A DNA stretch of 10,131 nucleotides from Candidatus Aminicenantes bacterium UBA2199 (GCA_002327965.1 DCVB01000102.1:1-10131), one strand, 5' to 3'. Shown: positions 1-6,112, counted from the first letter of the stretch. The notes: generated from the letters alone by a model not told the origin. Translations and numbers: made by a program.

Positions 1-142
1 AAATGTCGGTCATGGGGCGCCAGGCGCTCGGGACCAGGCCGTTTTTCGCCGATTCGTCGAACAAATCTTCATTGAAGAAGCGATTCCAGCGGTCGGCGAT
101 ATTGACCAGGTCTGAATAAGGTTGCCATTTTGTTATTCTCAT
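1..142 (-). CDS. Hsp20/alpha-crystallin-type small heat-shock protein, N-terminal part only
   Basis: Only the first 47 codons are in the window; the gene runs off the left edge. I translated it from the reverse complement. The start is ATG at 142-140, preceded by a strong Shine-Dalgarno sequence. The peptide begins MRITKWQPYSDL, continues with a DRWNRFF segment (residues 17-23), and reaches WRPMTDI at residues 41-47. This layout (basic start, W-x-P, D-R-x-N-R-F-F, then W-x-P-x-x-D-I leading into the crystallin domain) is typical of bacterial Hsp20 proteins, which are ATP-independent holdases that bind unfolding proteins in the cytoplasm. The alpha-crystallin domain itself lies outside the window, so the call rests on the N-terminus alone. 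The gene is divergent from meaB. I saw no CIRCE operator or sigma-32-like box; the upstream promoter looks like the ordinary housekeeping type. Confidence 0.75.
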   Translation of the reverse strand, partial: MRITKWQPYSDLVNIADRWNRFFNEDLFDESAKNGLVPSAWRPMTDI

Positions 143-145
143 TGT

Positions 146-155
146 AACCTCCTTT
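146..155 (-). promoter_or_regulatory. Shine-Dalgarno of the Hsp20 gene
   Basis: Read on the minus strand, AAAGGAGGTT lies just upstream of the ATG at 142. It contains a full GGAGG core (complement of 148-152) at normal spacing. It fixes the start codon of the partial gene and contrasts with meaB, yfcC-like and SpeE-like genes, which have no such motif. Confidence 0.85.
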
Positions 156-168
156 AATTTTTTCATGA

Positions 169-199
169 ATTATATAGAATAAAATCTGCTTTCTGTCAA
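169..199 (-). promoter_or_regulatory. Sigma-70-type promoter of the Hsp20 gene
   Basis: On the minus strand a perfect TTGACA (complement of 194-199) is followed after 17 bases by TATATA (171-176), overlapping a perfect TATAAT (169-174) that would have a 19-base spacer. Either -10 puts the transcript start near 162-164, leaving a leader of about 20 nt that contains the Shine-Dalgarno. This is prediction from consensus matching only. Confidence 0.6.
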
Positions 200-267
200 C
201 ATATCTTATTTATTTTTTATTAAGAATATCTTAGTTTATTATTATCAACATTTAACATTTTTATCTA

Positions 268-296
268 TTGATTTTAATCACTGGATGGGCTATAGT
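268..296 (+). promoter_or_regulatory. Sigma-70-type promoter of meaB, nearly leaderless
   Basis: TTGATT (268-273) and TATAGT (291-296) are separated by exactly 17 bases, in an AT-rich tract just before meaB. Counting the -10 as -12 to -7 puts +1 at about 303, two bases before the ATG at 305, so there is no room for a ribosome binding site. None is visible: the bases before the ATG are AAAAACCG. Confidence 0.55.
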
Positions 297-304
297 AAAA
301 ACCG

Positions 305-1240
305 ATGAAAACCCAGGAATTACTCTCCCGCCTGCGTCAAAATGACCCGGTCGCCCTGGCCAAAGCCATCTCCAGGGTGGAGAATCGCGGCAAGGATTAC
401 AGGCAAATTCTGGAAGCCATCTATCCGCTCGGCGGAACAGCCCTGAAGATCGGCATTACCGGGGCTCCCGGCAGCGGCAAAAGCTCCCTGATCGAAAAAC
501 TGATCGCGGCGCTCAGGATGCAGGGCCTGTCTCTGGCGGTCCTGGCCGTCGACCCATCCTCCCCGCTCTCGGGCGGGGCGCTTCTCGGCGACCGCCTGCG
601 CATGATCCAGCACAGCAACGACCCCAATGTCTTCATCCGCAGCATCGCCAACCGCGGCCACCTCGGGGGGCTGAGCCTCTCCACCCACGAGATCATCGAC
701 CTGCTGCAGGCTTCCGGCAAGGACGTCATCCTCATCGAAACGGTCGGCGTCGGCCAATCCGAGGTGGACATCGTCAATGTCGCCGACGTCGTGTTGATGG
801 TGCTCAACCCCGAAAGCGGCGACGAGATACAGATCTTCAAGGCCGGCATCATCGAGATCGCCGACATCTTCGTCATCAACAAGTCCGACCTTGGAGGGAG
901 CGACAACAAGGTCACCGAGATCCGCAATTACTTCGCCCTGTCGGGACGCGAGCCGCTCGTCTTCCCTACCTCGGTCAAGGAGGACCGCGGCATCCCCGAA
1001 CTGCTGGCGGGGATCCGCAGTTTCCAGGATCGGGAAAGCGGCCGCATCATCGACAAGAGCGTGCGCATGAGGGAGAACTACATCGAAAAGATCGTCGTCG
1101 AGCGCATCCAGGACAAAATGCGCCGCGATCCCGCCGTCAGCGCCCTGATCCGCGGGAGCGAGGCCGCCAACCCCTACCAGGCGGCCGAGCGCATCATCGA
1201 ACTTCTGACCACAGGAGGCCCGCATGATAAAAAAGATTGA
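305..1240 (+). CDS. meaB: MeaB/ArgK-type G3E GTPase, chaperone of methylmalonyl-CoA mutase
   Basis: A 311-residue GTPase of the MeaB/ArgK family. These cytoplasmic proteins bind adenosylcobalamin-dependent methylmalonyl-CoA mutase, gate cofactor loading and protect it from inactivation. Visible motifs: Walker A GAPGSGKS (53-60); the family signature AVDPSSPLSGGALLGDR (81-97); the Walker B/switch region ETVGVGQSE (145-153); and the guanine-specificity motif NKSD (192-195). A C-terminal helical tail (about 255-311) matches the family's dimerisation arm, and the length is usual. The ATG at 305 is chosen because it follows the promoter and gives the expected N-terminus. It has no Shine-Dalgarno, so initiation may be leaderless. 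The 3' end overlaps mce by 17 bases. The epimerase next door supports the role in propionyl-CoA/succinyl-CoA interconversion. The mutase subunits are not in the window. Some relatives chaperone isobutyryl-CoA mutase instead, so the exact client is inferred. Confidence 0.93.
   Translation: MKTQELLSRLRQNDPVALAKAISRVENRGKDYRQILEAIYPLGGTALKIGITGAPGSGKSSLIEKLIAALRMQGLSLAVLAVDPSSPLSGGALLGDRLRMIQHSNDPNVFIRSIANRGHLGGLSLSTHEIIDLLQASGKDVILIETVGVGQSEVDIVNVADVVLMVLNPESGDEIQIFKAGIIEIADIFVINKSDLGGSDNKVTEIRNYFALSGREPLVFPTSVKEDRGIPELLAGIRSFQDRESGRIIDKSVRMRENYIEKIVVERIQDKMRRDPAVSALIRGSEAANPYQAAERIIELLTTGGPHDKKD
1213..1218 (+). promoter_or_regulatory. Shine-Dalgarno of mce, inside meaB
   Basis: AGGAGG followed by a 5-base spacer and the ATG at 1224. 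It lies within the last codons of meaB and fixes the mce start. It also indicates that this gene, unlike meaB, uses ordinary ribosome binding, probably aided by translational coupling. Confidence 0.85.
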
Positions 1241-1634
1241 TCATATCGCCATCGCCGTCCAGAATCTGCAGGAGGAGATCGCCCGCTACCGCGACGTGCT
1301 GGGGCTGGAGTTCCTGGGCACCGAGGTCGTCCCCGAACAGAAGGTGACCGTAGCATTCTTCCAGGTGGGAGACGTCCGCATCGAGCTGCTCGAGCCCCTG
1401 TCTCCCGATTCGCCGATCAGCGCCTTTATCGAAAAAAAAGGGGGCGGCCTGCACCATCTCTCCCTGGAGGTGGACGACATCCAGGCCTGCATCCGCCAGC
1501 TGCAGGAGAAGGAAGTGCGCATGATCGACCGCGAACCGCGCGTCGGCGCCCACAATGCCCGCATCGCCTTCGCCCATCCGAAAAGCTTCTCCGGCGTGCT
1601 TTACGAACTCCAGCAGAAGGGAGATGCCAGCTAA
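1224..1634 (+). CDS. mce: Methylmalonyl-CoA epimerase
   Basis: A 136-residue protein of the vicinal-oxygen-chelate (glyoxalase/bleomycin-resistance) superfamily. It interconverts (2S)- and (2R)-methylmalonyl-CoA, linking propionyl-CoA carboxylation to the mutase. The N-terminal strand is KKIDHIAIAV with metal ligand H7. IELLEPLSPDSPI (52-64) carries the second ligand position, E53, and the substrate-binding loop. GGGLHHLSLEVDDI (72-85) carries H77. VGAHNARIAFAHPKS (106-120) and GVLYELQQ (123-130) carry E127. The spacing and the 'LLEP/LHP..SPI', 'HH', 'GAH' and 'HPK..GVL.EL' blocks match known methylmalonyl-CoA epimerases, including the human enzyme, so a generic glyoxalase is unlikely. The length is normal. 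It overlaps meaB by 17 bases upstream and the GH57 gene by 11 bases downstream, so all three are probably co-transcribed. Confidence 0.93.
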   Translation: MIKKIDHIAIAVQNLQEEIARYRDVLGLEFLGTEVVPEQKVTVAFFQVGDVRIELLEPLSPDSPISAFIEKKGGGLHHLSLEVDDIQACIRQLQEKEVRMIDREPRVGAHNARIAFAHPKSFSGVLYELQQKGDAS

Positions 1635-3774
1635 GACCCGCCTGGCCATCCTGTGGCACATGCACCAGCCGTGCTACCGGAATCCCTTCAGCGGCCGTTT
1701 CGATCTTCCCTGGCTTCGCCTGCACGCGCTGAAGGACTATTTCGGCATGGTTCACCTGCTGGAGGAGTTCCCCGGTCTGCGCCTGACCTTCAACCTGGTC
1801 CCCTCGCTCCTGGCCGGGCTGGAGCAGTACAACCAGGGCGCCGTCGATGCCTTCGCCGAGATCTTCCGCAAGCCCGCCGCCGACCTGGCACCCGAGGAAG
1901 TGCAATACCTGGTGCGCCATTTCTTCTCCATCCACCGCGAGACCCACATCAAACCCTACCGGCGCTACGACCTCCTTTACCGCAAGAAGATGGATCGCCT
2001 GGGGAGCCGGGAAGACCCTGACTGGCGCCAGGTGTTCAGCGTCGCCGAACTGCGCGACCTGCAGGTCTGGTTCCAGCTGACCTATATCGACGAGGCTTAC
2101 AAGGAGAACGATCCCCGGGTCGGCGCCCTGATCCGCAAGGGGCAGGGGTTCACGGAGGCGGACAAGAAGACGGTGACCGCCGTCGAGAACGAGATCCTGC
2201 AGCGCGTGCTGCCGGAATACAGGAAATTCCAGGATAACGGCCAGGCGGAGCTGTGCACCAGCCCCTTCTACCACCCGATCCTGCCGCTGCTGCTCGACCC
2301 GCAGGCCGGCCGCAAGTCCAACGAGCGGCTCGCCCCCTACGACTTGGATTTCTGCTGGGAGGAAGACGCCTGGGCCCAGCTGCAGTCCGGGCTTGATTTC
2401 ATGGAGAAGACATTCGGCGTACGGCCGCGCGGCGTCTGGCCGCCCGAGGGCGGGCTGTCGGAGCCGACGCTGCGCCTGCTGTCCAAGGCGGGCATCGTCT
2501 GGACCGCCTCCGACGAGGAGGTCCTGAGCCGCTCGCTGCCCAGGCCGCTGGAACGCGACGGCCACATGGCGATCAGCGACCCCGGCGCCCTGTATTCACC
2601 CTACACCCTTTCGGGCATGCCCGTGAAGATCCTCTTCCGCGACCACCTGCTCTCCGACCTGATCGGCTTCTATTATCAGAAATTCCCGGCCCGTGAGGCC
2701 GCCGCCGACCTCTATCGGCGCATTCAGGCCCTCGCCGCCTCGGGCCCGGCCGGCATGACCATACCGATCATCCTCGACGGCGAAAACGCCTGGGAGTTCT
2801 ACCCGCGCTCGGGACGCGATTTCCTGCGCGAGTTCTACCGCCTGCTCTGCGCGGACGACGGCATCGAGACCGTGACCTTCTCCGCGGCCGCCGCCGGCGC
2901 CGGGCGCGAGCTGCAGAGGCTGAAATGCGGTTCCTGGATCAACGGCAACTTCGACATCTGGATCGGCGACCGCGACGACCAGAGGGCCTGGGAACTGCTG
3001 AAGGATGCCCGGGACGCATTCCTTGCCGCCCGCGACTCCCTGGCCGGCGAAACCACCCGGGAGATCGAAGAGCTGCTGCGCGTCGCCCAGGGCAGCGACT
3101 GGTTCTGGTGGTACGGCAGGGAGAACTACACGCCGGACCTCGACATCTTCGACAGCCTCTTCCGCCTGAACCTGCAGAAGGTCTATTCGCTGCTCGGCCT
3201 GACGCCGCCCGAGGCGCTGCTCCATCCCGTCCCCGCCGCCGTCCCCGTCGGCCGCCTGCAGATCGAGGCGCCGCGCGAGGCCCTGGCGGCCCGCGTCGAC
3301 GGCGAGATCAGCGACTACTTCGAATGGCTCGAAGCCGGACGTGTCGACATCCTCGCCTTCGGCGGCGCGATGAACATCGCCAACCCGCTGGTCAAGACCC
3401 TCTTTTTCGGCTTCGACCGCGACCATGTTTTTCTCAGGATCGACACCAAGAAGCACGCCCGCACCTATTTCGAGACCGGCTTCTCGCTGCGTCTCGAGCT
3501 GCAGGGTAACGGCCGGAACCTGCAGTGCGAGATGGGCTTTTACGGCGAGGCGCCGGAAACGAAGGGCCTGCCTCCGGGCGCCGCCGCCGCCGTCGGCCGC
3601 ATCATCGAGTGGCGACTGCCGCTGGCCGCCCTCAATGTTGTGGAAGGCGGCGAGTTCCGGCTGCAGATGTTCTGGTCCTTCAACGGCCAGCCCTTCCAGT
3701 CCATCCCGGCCCATGAGCCGCTGACCCTGAAAGTGCCCGGAGCCAGGGATTACGCGGCATACTGGCAGGTCTAG
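1624..3774 (+). CDS. Glycoside hydrolase family 57 (alpha-amylase/glucanotransferase-type), cytoplasmic
   Basis: A 716-residue GH57 protein; the family comprises retaining alpha-glucan hydrolases, 4-alpha-glucanotransferases and branching enzymes with a (beta/alpha)7 barrel. LAILWHMHQP (residues 7-16) is conserved region 1. WPPEGG (272-277) carries the putative nucleophile E275. ILDGENAWEFY (383-393) carries the putative acid/base D385. SDWFWWYG (491-498) is a signature of COG1449-like members. From about 560 to the C-terminus the sequence looks beta-rich and may be an accessory carbohydrate-binding-type domain; I cannot name it with certainty. There is no signal peptide, so action on intracellular glycogen or maltodextrin is likely. 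The substrate is not determinable here. I chose ATG 1624 because it sits next to AAGGGAG and begins directly before region 1; a start at 1555 would add 23 residues that merely read through mce. The 11-base overlap with mce suggests termination-reinitiation, since the purine-rich motif lies too close to the ATG for ideal independent initiation. Confidence 0.9.
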   Translation: MPAKTRLAILWHMHQPCYRNPFSGRFDLPWLRLHALKDYFGMVHLLEEFPGLRLTFNLVPSLLAGLEQYNQGAVDAFAEIFRKPAADLAPEEVQYLVRHFFSIHRETHIKPYRRYDLLYRKKMDRLGSREDPDWRQVFSVAELRDLQVWFQLTYIDEAYKENDPRVGALIRKGQGFTEADKKTVTAVENEILQRVLPEYRKFQDNGQAELCTSPFYHPILPLLLDPQAGRKSNERLAPYDLDFCWEEDAWAQLQSGLDFMEKTFGVRPRGVWPPEGGLSEPTLRLLSKAGIVWTASDEEVLSRSLPRPLERDGHMAISDPGALYSPYTLSGMPVKILFRDHLLSDLIGFYYQKFPAREAAADLYRRIQALAASGPAGMTIPIILDGENAWEFYPRSGRDFLREFYRLLCADDGIETVTFSAAAAGAGRELQRLKCGSWINGNFDIWIGDRDDQRAWELLKDARDAFLAARDSLAGETTREIEELLRVAQGSDWFWWYGRENYTPDLDIFDSLFRLNLQKVYSLLGLTPPEALLHPVPAAVPVGRLQIEAPREALAARVDGEISDYFEWLEAGRVDILAFGGAMNIANPLVKTLFFGFDRDHVFLRIDTKKHARTYFETGFSLRLELQGNGRNLQCEMGFYGEAPETKGLPPGAAAAVGRIIEWRLPLAALNVVEGGEFRLQMFWSFNGQPFQSIPAHEPLTLKVPGARDYAAYWQV

Positions 3775-3791
3775 AGCCCAAGGCCAGTTCT

Positions 3792-4032
3792 CGGTTTACG
3801 GCAGACGGTTGACGGTTGACGGTCAGGAAAAGGCAATACGAAGACTTAAATTCCAAATCCCAAGCACCAAATTCCAAATAAATACCAAACTCCAAATTCC
3901 AATTACCAAAACGAAGACTCCTTGAAATAGCATTTTCTTTGTTTTGGTCATTTGGTCAAAGTCCCCGCTAAGGGGATTGGGATTTGGAATTTGTTTGTTA
4001 TTTGGATTTTGGAATTTGGGATTTAATTCTTA
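3792..4032. repeat. 241-bp inverted repeat element, left copy
   Basis: The sequence matches the reverse complement of 5668-5908 over its whole length (roughly 80-85% by eye). It includes a 46-base block without mismatch (3833-3878 against 5822-5867) and a 27-base core (3954-3980 against 5720-5746). Order within the copy: five CGGTTGA-type heptads (3792-3826); an AATACGAAGACTT segment; TTCCAAA-type repeats (about 3848-3908); a less repetitive middle; a small hairpin with stem CCCC/GGGG and loop GCTAA (3963-3975); then TTTGGAA-type repeats in the opposite sense (about 3979-4025). No open reading frame, transposase or target-site duplication is visible. It occupies most of the gene-free stretch after the GH57 gene, which has no recognisable terminator. 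Confidence 0.9.
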
Positions 4033-4045
4033 CTATTGCTTGTCT

Positions 4046-4122
4046 GTCTGACCTCTGACTTCTGTCATCTGACTTCTGTCCTCTCACCTCTGACCTCTCA
4101 CCTCTCACCTCTGACCTCTGTC
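4046..4122. repeat. Degenerate CTCTGAC heptad array, 11 units
   Basis: Eleven consecutive 7-base units in perfect phase, variants of CTCTGAC (such as CTCTCAC, TTCTGTC, ATCTGAC), fill the space between the left inverted repeat and the permease promoter. Only some positions vary and no unit is lost or gained. The function is unknown. The -35 box of the next gene begins three bases after the array ends. Confidence 0.9.
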
Positions 4123-4124
4123 CA

Positions 4125-4153
4125 TTGATATTCATTTCCCGATTCCTTATAAT
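4125..4153 (+). promoter_or_regulatory. Strong sigma-70-type promoter of the permease gene, predicted leaderless
   Basis: TTGATA (4125-4130, five of six consensus bases), a 17-base spacer, and a perfect TATAAT (4148-4153). Exactly six bases separate the -10 from the ATG at 4160, so the standard +1 is the A of the start codon. No Shine-Dalgarno is present before the ATG; the sequence there is TCCCGAA. Confidence 0.7.
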
Positions 4154-4159
4154 CCCGAA

Positions 4160-5581
4160 ATGACTGAACCGACTGAAAAGACTCGCTTCTCCCTGCCGCA
4201 CCCCATCGTCCTGATCTACGCCCTGGTCGTCCTGATGGCCGTCCTCACCTGGGTCGTCCCGGCCGGCGAGTTCCAGCGCGTCGAGACCAGTGTGGGCGGC
4301 AATTCCCGCCTGGTCACGGTCCCGGGCTCGTTCCACCATGTCCCCCGGCAGCCGGCCGGCCCGGAAGCGCTGCTGCTGGCACCGATCCGCGGCTTTCAGG
4401 ACGGCATGCTGATCATCGTCTTCCTGTTCATCATCGGCGGGGCCTTCCAGGTGATCACCGAGACCGGCGCCATCGACATGGCCATCCGCAGGATGACGAT
4501 CGCCTTCTCCCGCCGCCCGCGCCTGCAGCGCTTCATCATTCCGGCGCTGATGCTGGTCTTTTCCCTGGCCGGCTCGATCTTCGGCATGTGCGAGGAGACC
4601 ATACCCTTCGTCCTCATCTTCATTCCCCTGGCGATATCGCTGGGCTACGACTCGATCGTCGGCGTGGCCATCCCCTTCCTCGGCGCCGCCGCCGGCTTCG
4701 CCGCCGCTTTCTTCAATCCCTTCACCGTCGGCGTGGCCCAGGGCCTGGCCAACCTGCCCCTCTACTCCGGGCTGAAGTACCGCCTGCTGGCCTGGGCTCT
4801 CGGCACGGCTCTGACTATCGCCTTCGTCATGGCCTACGCCGCCAGGATCCGGCGCGACCCGACCCGCAGCCCGGTATACGCCCTGGACCGGGAGCGAACC
4901 GCCGCTGCCGCCGCGGTTCCCGACCTCGCGGGCTGGAACTGGCGTCATCGGGCGGTCCTGGCCGCCTTCGGGCTGGGGATCGTGGTGCTGGTGCTGGGCA
5001 TCCTGGTCGAGCACTGGTATATCGAGGAGATCGCCGCCCTGTTCCTGGCCCTGGGCCTGGCCGCCGGCTTCATCGGCGGCCAGGGACCCAGTTGTATCGC
5101 GCGCAACTTCATCGCCGGCGCCCGCGATTTCGTCGGCGTGGCCTTCGTCATCGCCTGCGGCCGGGCCGTGCTGATCGTGGCCCAGGACGCCAGGATCCTG
5201 GACACCCTGTTGTTCCACGCCGCCGGCTTCATCTCGCTGTTCCCGCGCATCATCAGCGCCCAGATGATGTTCCTGACCCAGAGTGTCATCAACTTCTTCG
5301 TCCATTCGGGGACGGCGCAGGCCGCCCTGACCATGCCCATCATGGCGCCCCTGAGCGACCTGGTGGGCATTACCCGCCAGACCTCGGTTTTCGCCTTCCA
5401 GCTCTGCGAATTCGTCAACCCCATCCTGCCCACTTCGGCCGTGACCATGGGCGTGCTGGCCGTGGCCCGCATCCCCTACGAAAAATGGGCGCGCTGGTTC
5501 CTGCCGCTGCTGCTGATCCTGATGGTTCTCAGCCTGCTGTTGCTCATCCCGCCGGTATTGATGAACTGGGGGCCTTTCTAA
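4160..5581 (+). CDS. YfcC/DcuC-family membrane permease
   Basis: A 473-residue, strongly hydrophobic protein with about 10-12 predicted membrane spans. It resembles the YfcC branch (COG1288) of the DcuC-type C4-dicarboxylate/basic amino-acid carriers. Recognisable blocks: an N-terminal span PHPIVLIYALVVLMAVLTWV (13-32) followed by the exported VPAGEF loop; GMCEETIPF (142-150) after a glycine-containing span; FFNPFTVGVAQ (184-194), a re-entrant-type conserved loop; a cytoplasmic basic linker (about 228-262); and the second-half signature INFFVHSGTAQAALTMPIMA (377-396) with TRQ at 405-407. The two halves look like the inverted-repeat fold of the ion-transporter superfamily. The substrate cannot be read from the sequence; annotations in this family range from C4-dicarboxylates to arginine/ornithine, mostly untested. 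The gene is a single unit with its own promoter, enclosed by inverted copies of a 241-bp repeat. Its GC-rich coding style resembles its neighbours, so recent foreign origin is not evident. Confidence 0.85.
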   Translation: MTEPTEKTRFSLPHPIVLIYALVVLMAVLTWVVPAGEFQRVETSVGGNSRLVTVPGSFHHVPRQPAGPEALLLAPIRGFQDGMLIIVFLFIIGGAFQVITETGAIDMAIRRMTIAFSRRPRLQRFIIPALMLVFSLAGSIFGMCEETIPFVLIFIPLAISLGYDSIVGVAIPFLGAAAGFAAAFFNPFTVGVAQGLANLPLYSGLKYRLLAWALGTALTIAFVMAYAARIRRDPTRSPVYALDRERTAAAAAVPDLAGWNWRHRAVLAAFGLGIVVLVLGILVEHWYIEEIAALFLALGLAAGFIGGQGPSCIARNFIAGARDFVGVAFVIACGRAVLIVAQDARILDTLLFHAAGFISLFPRIISAQMMFLTQSVINFFVHSGTAQAALTMPIMAPLSDLVGITRQTSVFAFQLCEFVNPILPTSAVTMGVLAVARIPYEKWARWFLPLLLILMVLSLLLLIPPVLMNWGPF

Positions 5582-5622
5582 GACCTTGATGCGGAACAGG
5601 ATGAAATATTGAATGGCCATCG

Positions 5623-5657
5623 GTACAAGGCGTAGGGTGTAAGGCGCAAGGTGAAGA
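5623..5657. repeat. Degenerate heptad array, GCGTAGG/GTGTAAG type
   Basis: Five 7-base units in phase (GTACAAG, GCGTAGG, GTGTAAG, GCGCAAG, GTGAAGA) lie between the permease stop and the right inverted repeat. They occupy the position that corresponds, by symmetry, to the CTCTGAC array on the other side, but the motif is different. The 41 bases from the permease stop to this array hold nothing I recognise, and there is no clear terminator. Confidence 0.7.
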
Positions 5658-5667
5658 AAGGGATTCG

Positions 5668-5908
5668 TAGGAATTAAATTCCAAATAACAAATTCCAAAT
5701 CCCAAACAAATTCCAAATTCCAATCCCCTTAGCGGGGACTTTGACCCAATGACCCAAACGAAGAAAATGCCATTCCAAGGGGCTTTCGTTTTGGAAATTG
5801 GAATTTGGAGCTTGGGATTTGTTTGGAATTTGGTGCTTGGGATTTGGAATTTAAGTCTTCGTATTGCATCTTTTTGACCGTCAACCATAAACCGTCCACC
5901 GTCTACCG
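5668..5908. repeat. 241-bp inverted repeat element, right copy
   Basis: Reverse-complement partner of 3792-4032, of equal length. On the plus strand it reads: TTCCAAA-type repeats (about 5675-5722), the CCCC-TTAGC-GGGG hairpin near 5724-5736, a middle segment, TTTGGAA-type repeats (about 5790-5852), AAGTCTTCGTATT, and five heptads that are the complement of CGGTTGA variants (5874-5908). The outer ends of the pair carry the same heptad type, so the heptads belong to the repeated unit and not to the local background. No open reading frame is supported in it. Confidence 0.9.
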
Positions 5909-5914
5909 ATCTTC

Positions 5915-5944
5915 GTGACGCGTAACGCGTGACACGTGACGTGA
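5915..5944. repeat. GTGACGC-type heptad array
   Basis: Units GTGACGC, GTAACGC, GTGACAC and GTGACGT plus two further bases, in phase, directly after the right inverted repeat. Some units contain ACGCGT palindromes. This is another short degenerate heptad family in the same spacer. Confidence 0.65.
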
Positions 5945-5983
5945 AAGAACAAGAATTGCTCTTATCTCTTTCTAACACGATCA

Positions 5984-6040
5984 CTAACACTGACACTTGT
6001 CTTTGTATTTCCCTGCTGACACTGACACTGTCACTGACAC
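5984..6040. repeat. CTGACA hexamer array, two blocks
   Basis: CTAACA and CTGACA at 5984-5995, then CTGACA, CTGACA, CTGTCA, CTGACA at 6016-6039. The 20 bases between the blocks are T-rich, non-repetitive sequence. The period is six, unlike the heptads elsewhere in the spacer. The gene-free stretch 5582-6112 contains only such repeats and the promoter below. Confidence 0.75.
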
Positions 6041-6069
6041 TTTTCTTTGAATTTAGGCCTGCTGCTTAC

Positions 6070-6100
6070 TTTTGCCTTTTACCTTTTGCCTTTTTCCTTT
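6070..6100. repeat. TTTTGCC heptad array containing the -35 of the next gene
   Basis: TTTTGCC, TTTTACC, TTTTGCC, TTTTTCC and a final TTT that runs into the -10 box, all in 7-base phase. A TTG-initiated reading frame through this array would add 22 residues to the following protein, but those residues are only translated repeat. Confidence 0.8.
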
Positions 6101-6106
6101 TATAAT
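6078..6106 (+). promoter_or_regulatory. Sigma-70-type promoter of the SpeE-like gene, predicted leaderless
   Basis: A perfect TATAAT (6101-6106) lies six bases before the ATG at 6113, placing +1 on the A of the ATG. With a 17-base spacer the -35 would be TTTACC (6078-6083), a four-of-six match formed by one heptad of the array. The -10 is convincing; the -35 is weak. No Shine-Dalgarno precedes the ATG (CTCCCC). Confidence 0.55.
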
Positions 6107-6112
6107 CTCCCC

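Noticed and set aside
1555..1623. Upstream extension of the GH57 protein to an ATG at 1555
   Set aside because: The extra 23 residues are mce read in another frame. There is no ribosome binding site, and the family N-terminus begins just before the HxHQP motif, which fits 1624.
1426..3714. Minus-strand frames opposite the GH57 gene (1426-2565 and 2596-3714)
   Set aside because: They are shadows of the GH57 gene, whose catalytic motifs are intact on the plus strand. No start signals or motifs are seen.
4046..4122. CRISPR array
   Set aside because: Units are 7 bases without spacers and there are no cas genes. This is a degenerate tandem repeat.
3998..5716. Long minus-strand open frame of 572 codons opposite the permease
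   Set aside because: It is the antisense of a clear membrane protein gene. Its ends are translated repeat DNA (runs such as RSEVRGERSEV), and its composition (Asp, Gly, Gln-rich) is typical of GC-rich antisense frames.
5544..5996. Minus-strand open frame of 150 codons
   Set aside because: It consists almost wholly of translated inverted-repeat and heptad sequence, with no ribosome binding site and no family resemblance.
6047..6112. TTG start adding a hydrophobic 22-residue leader to the SpeE-like protein, mimicking a signal peptide
   Set aside because: The leader is encoded by the TTTTGCC heptad array and would lie upstream of the predicted transcript start. The ATG at 6113 directly precedes the first conserved span.
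3775..6112. Insertion sequence or integron cassette around the permease
   Set aside because: There is no transposase or integrase gene, no defined terminal inverted repeats of IS type, and no target duplication. Only the long inverted repeats support it, so I list the repeats and leave the mobility idea as a finding.
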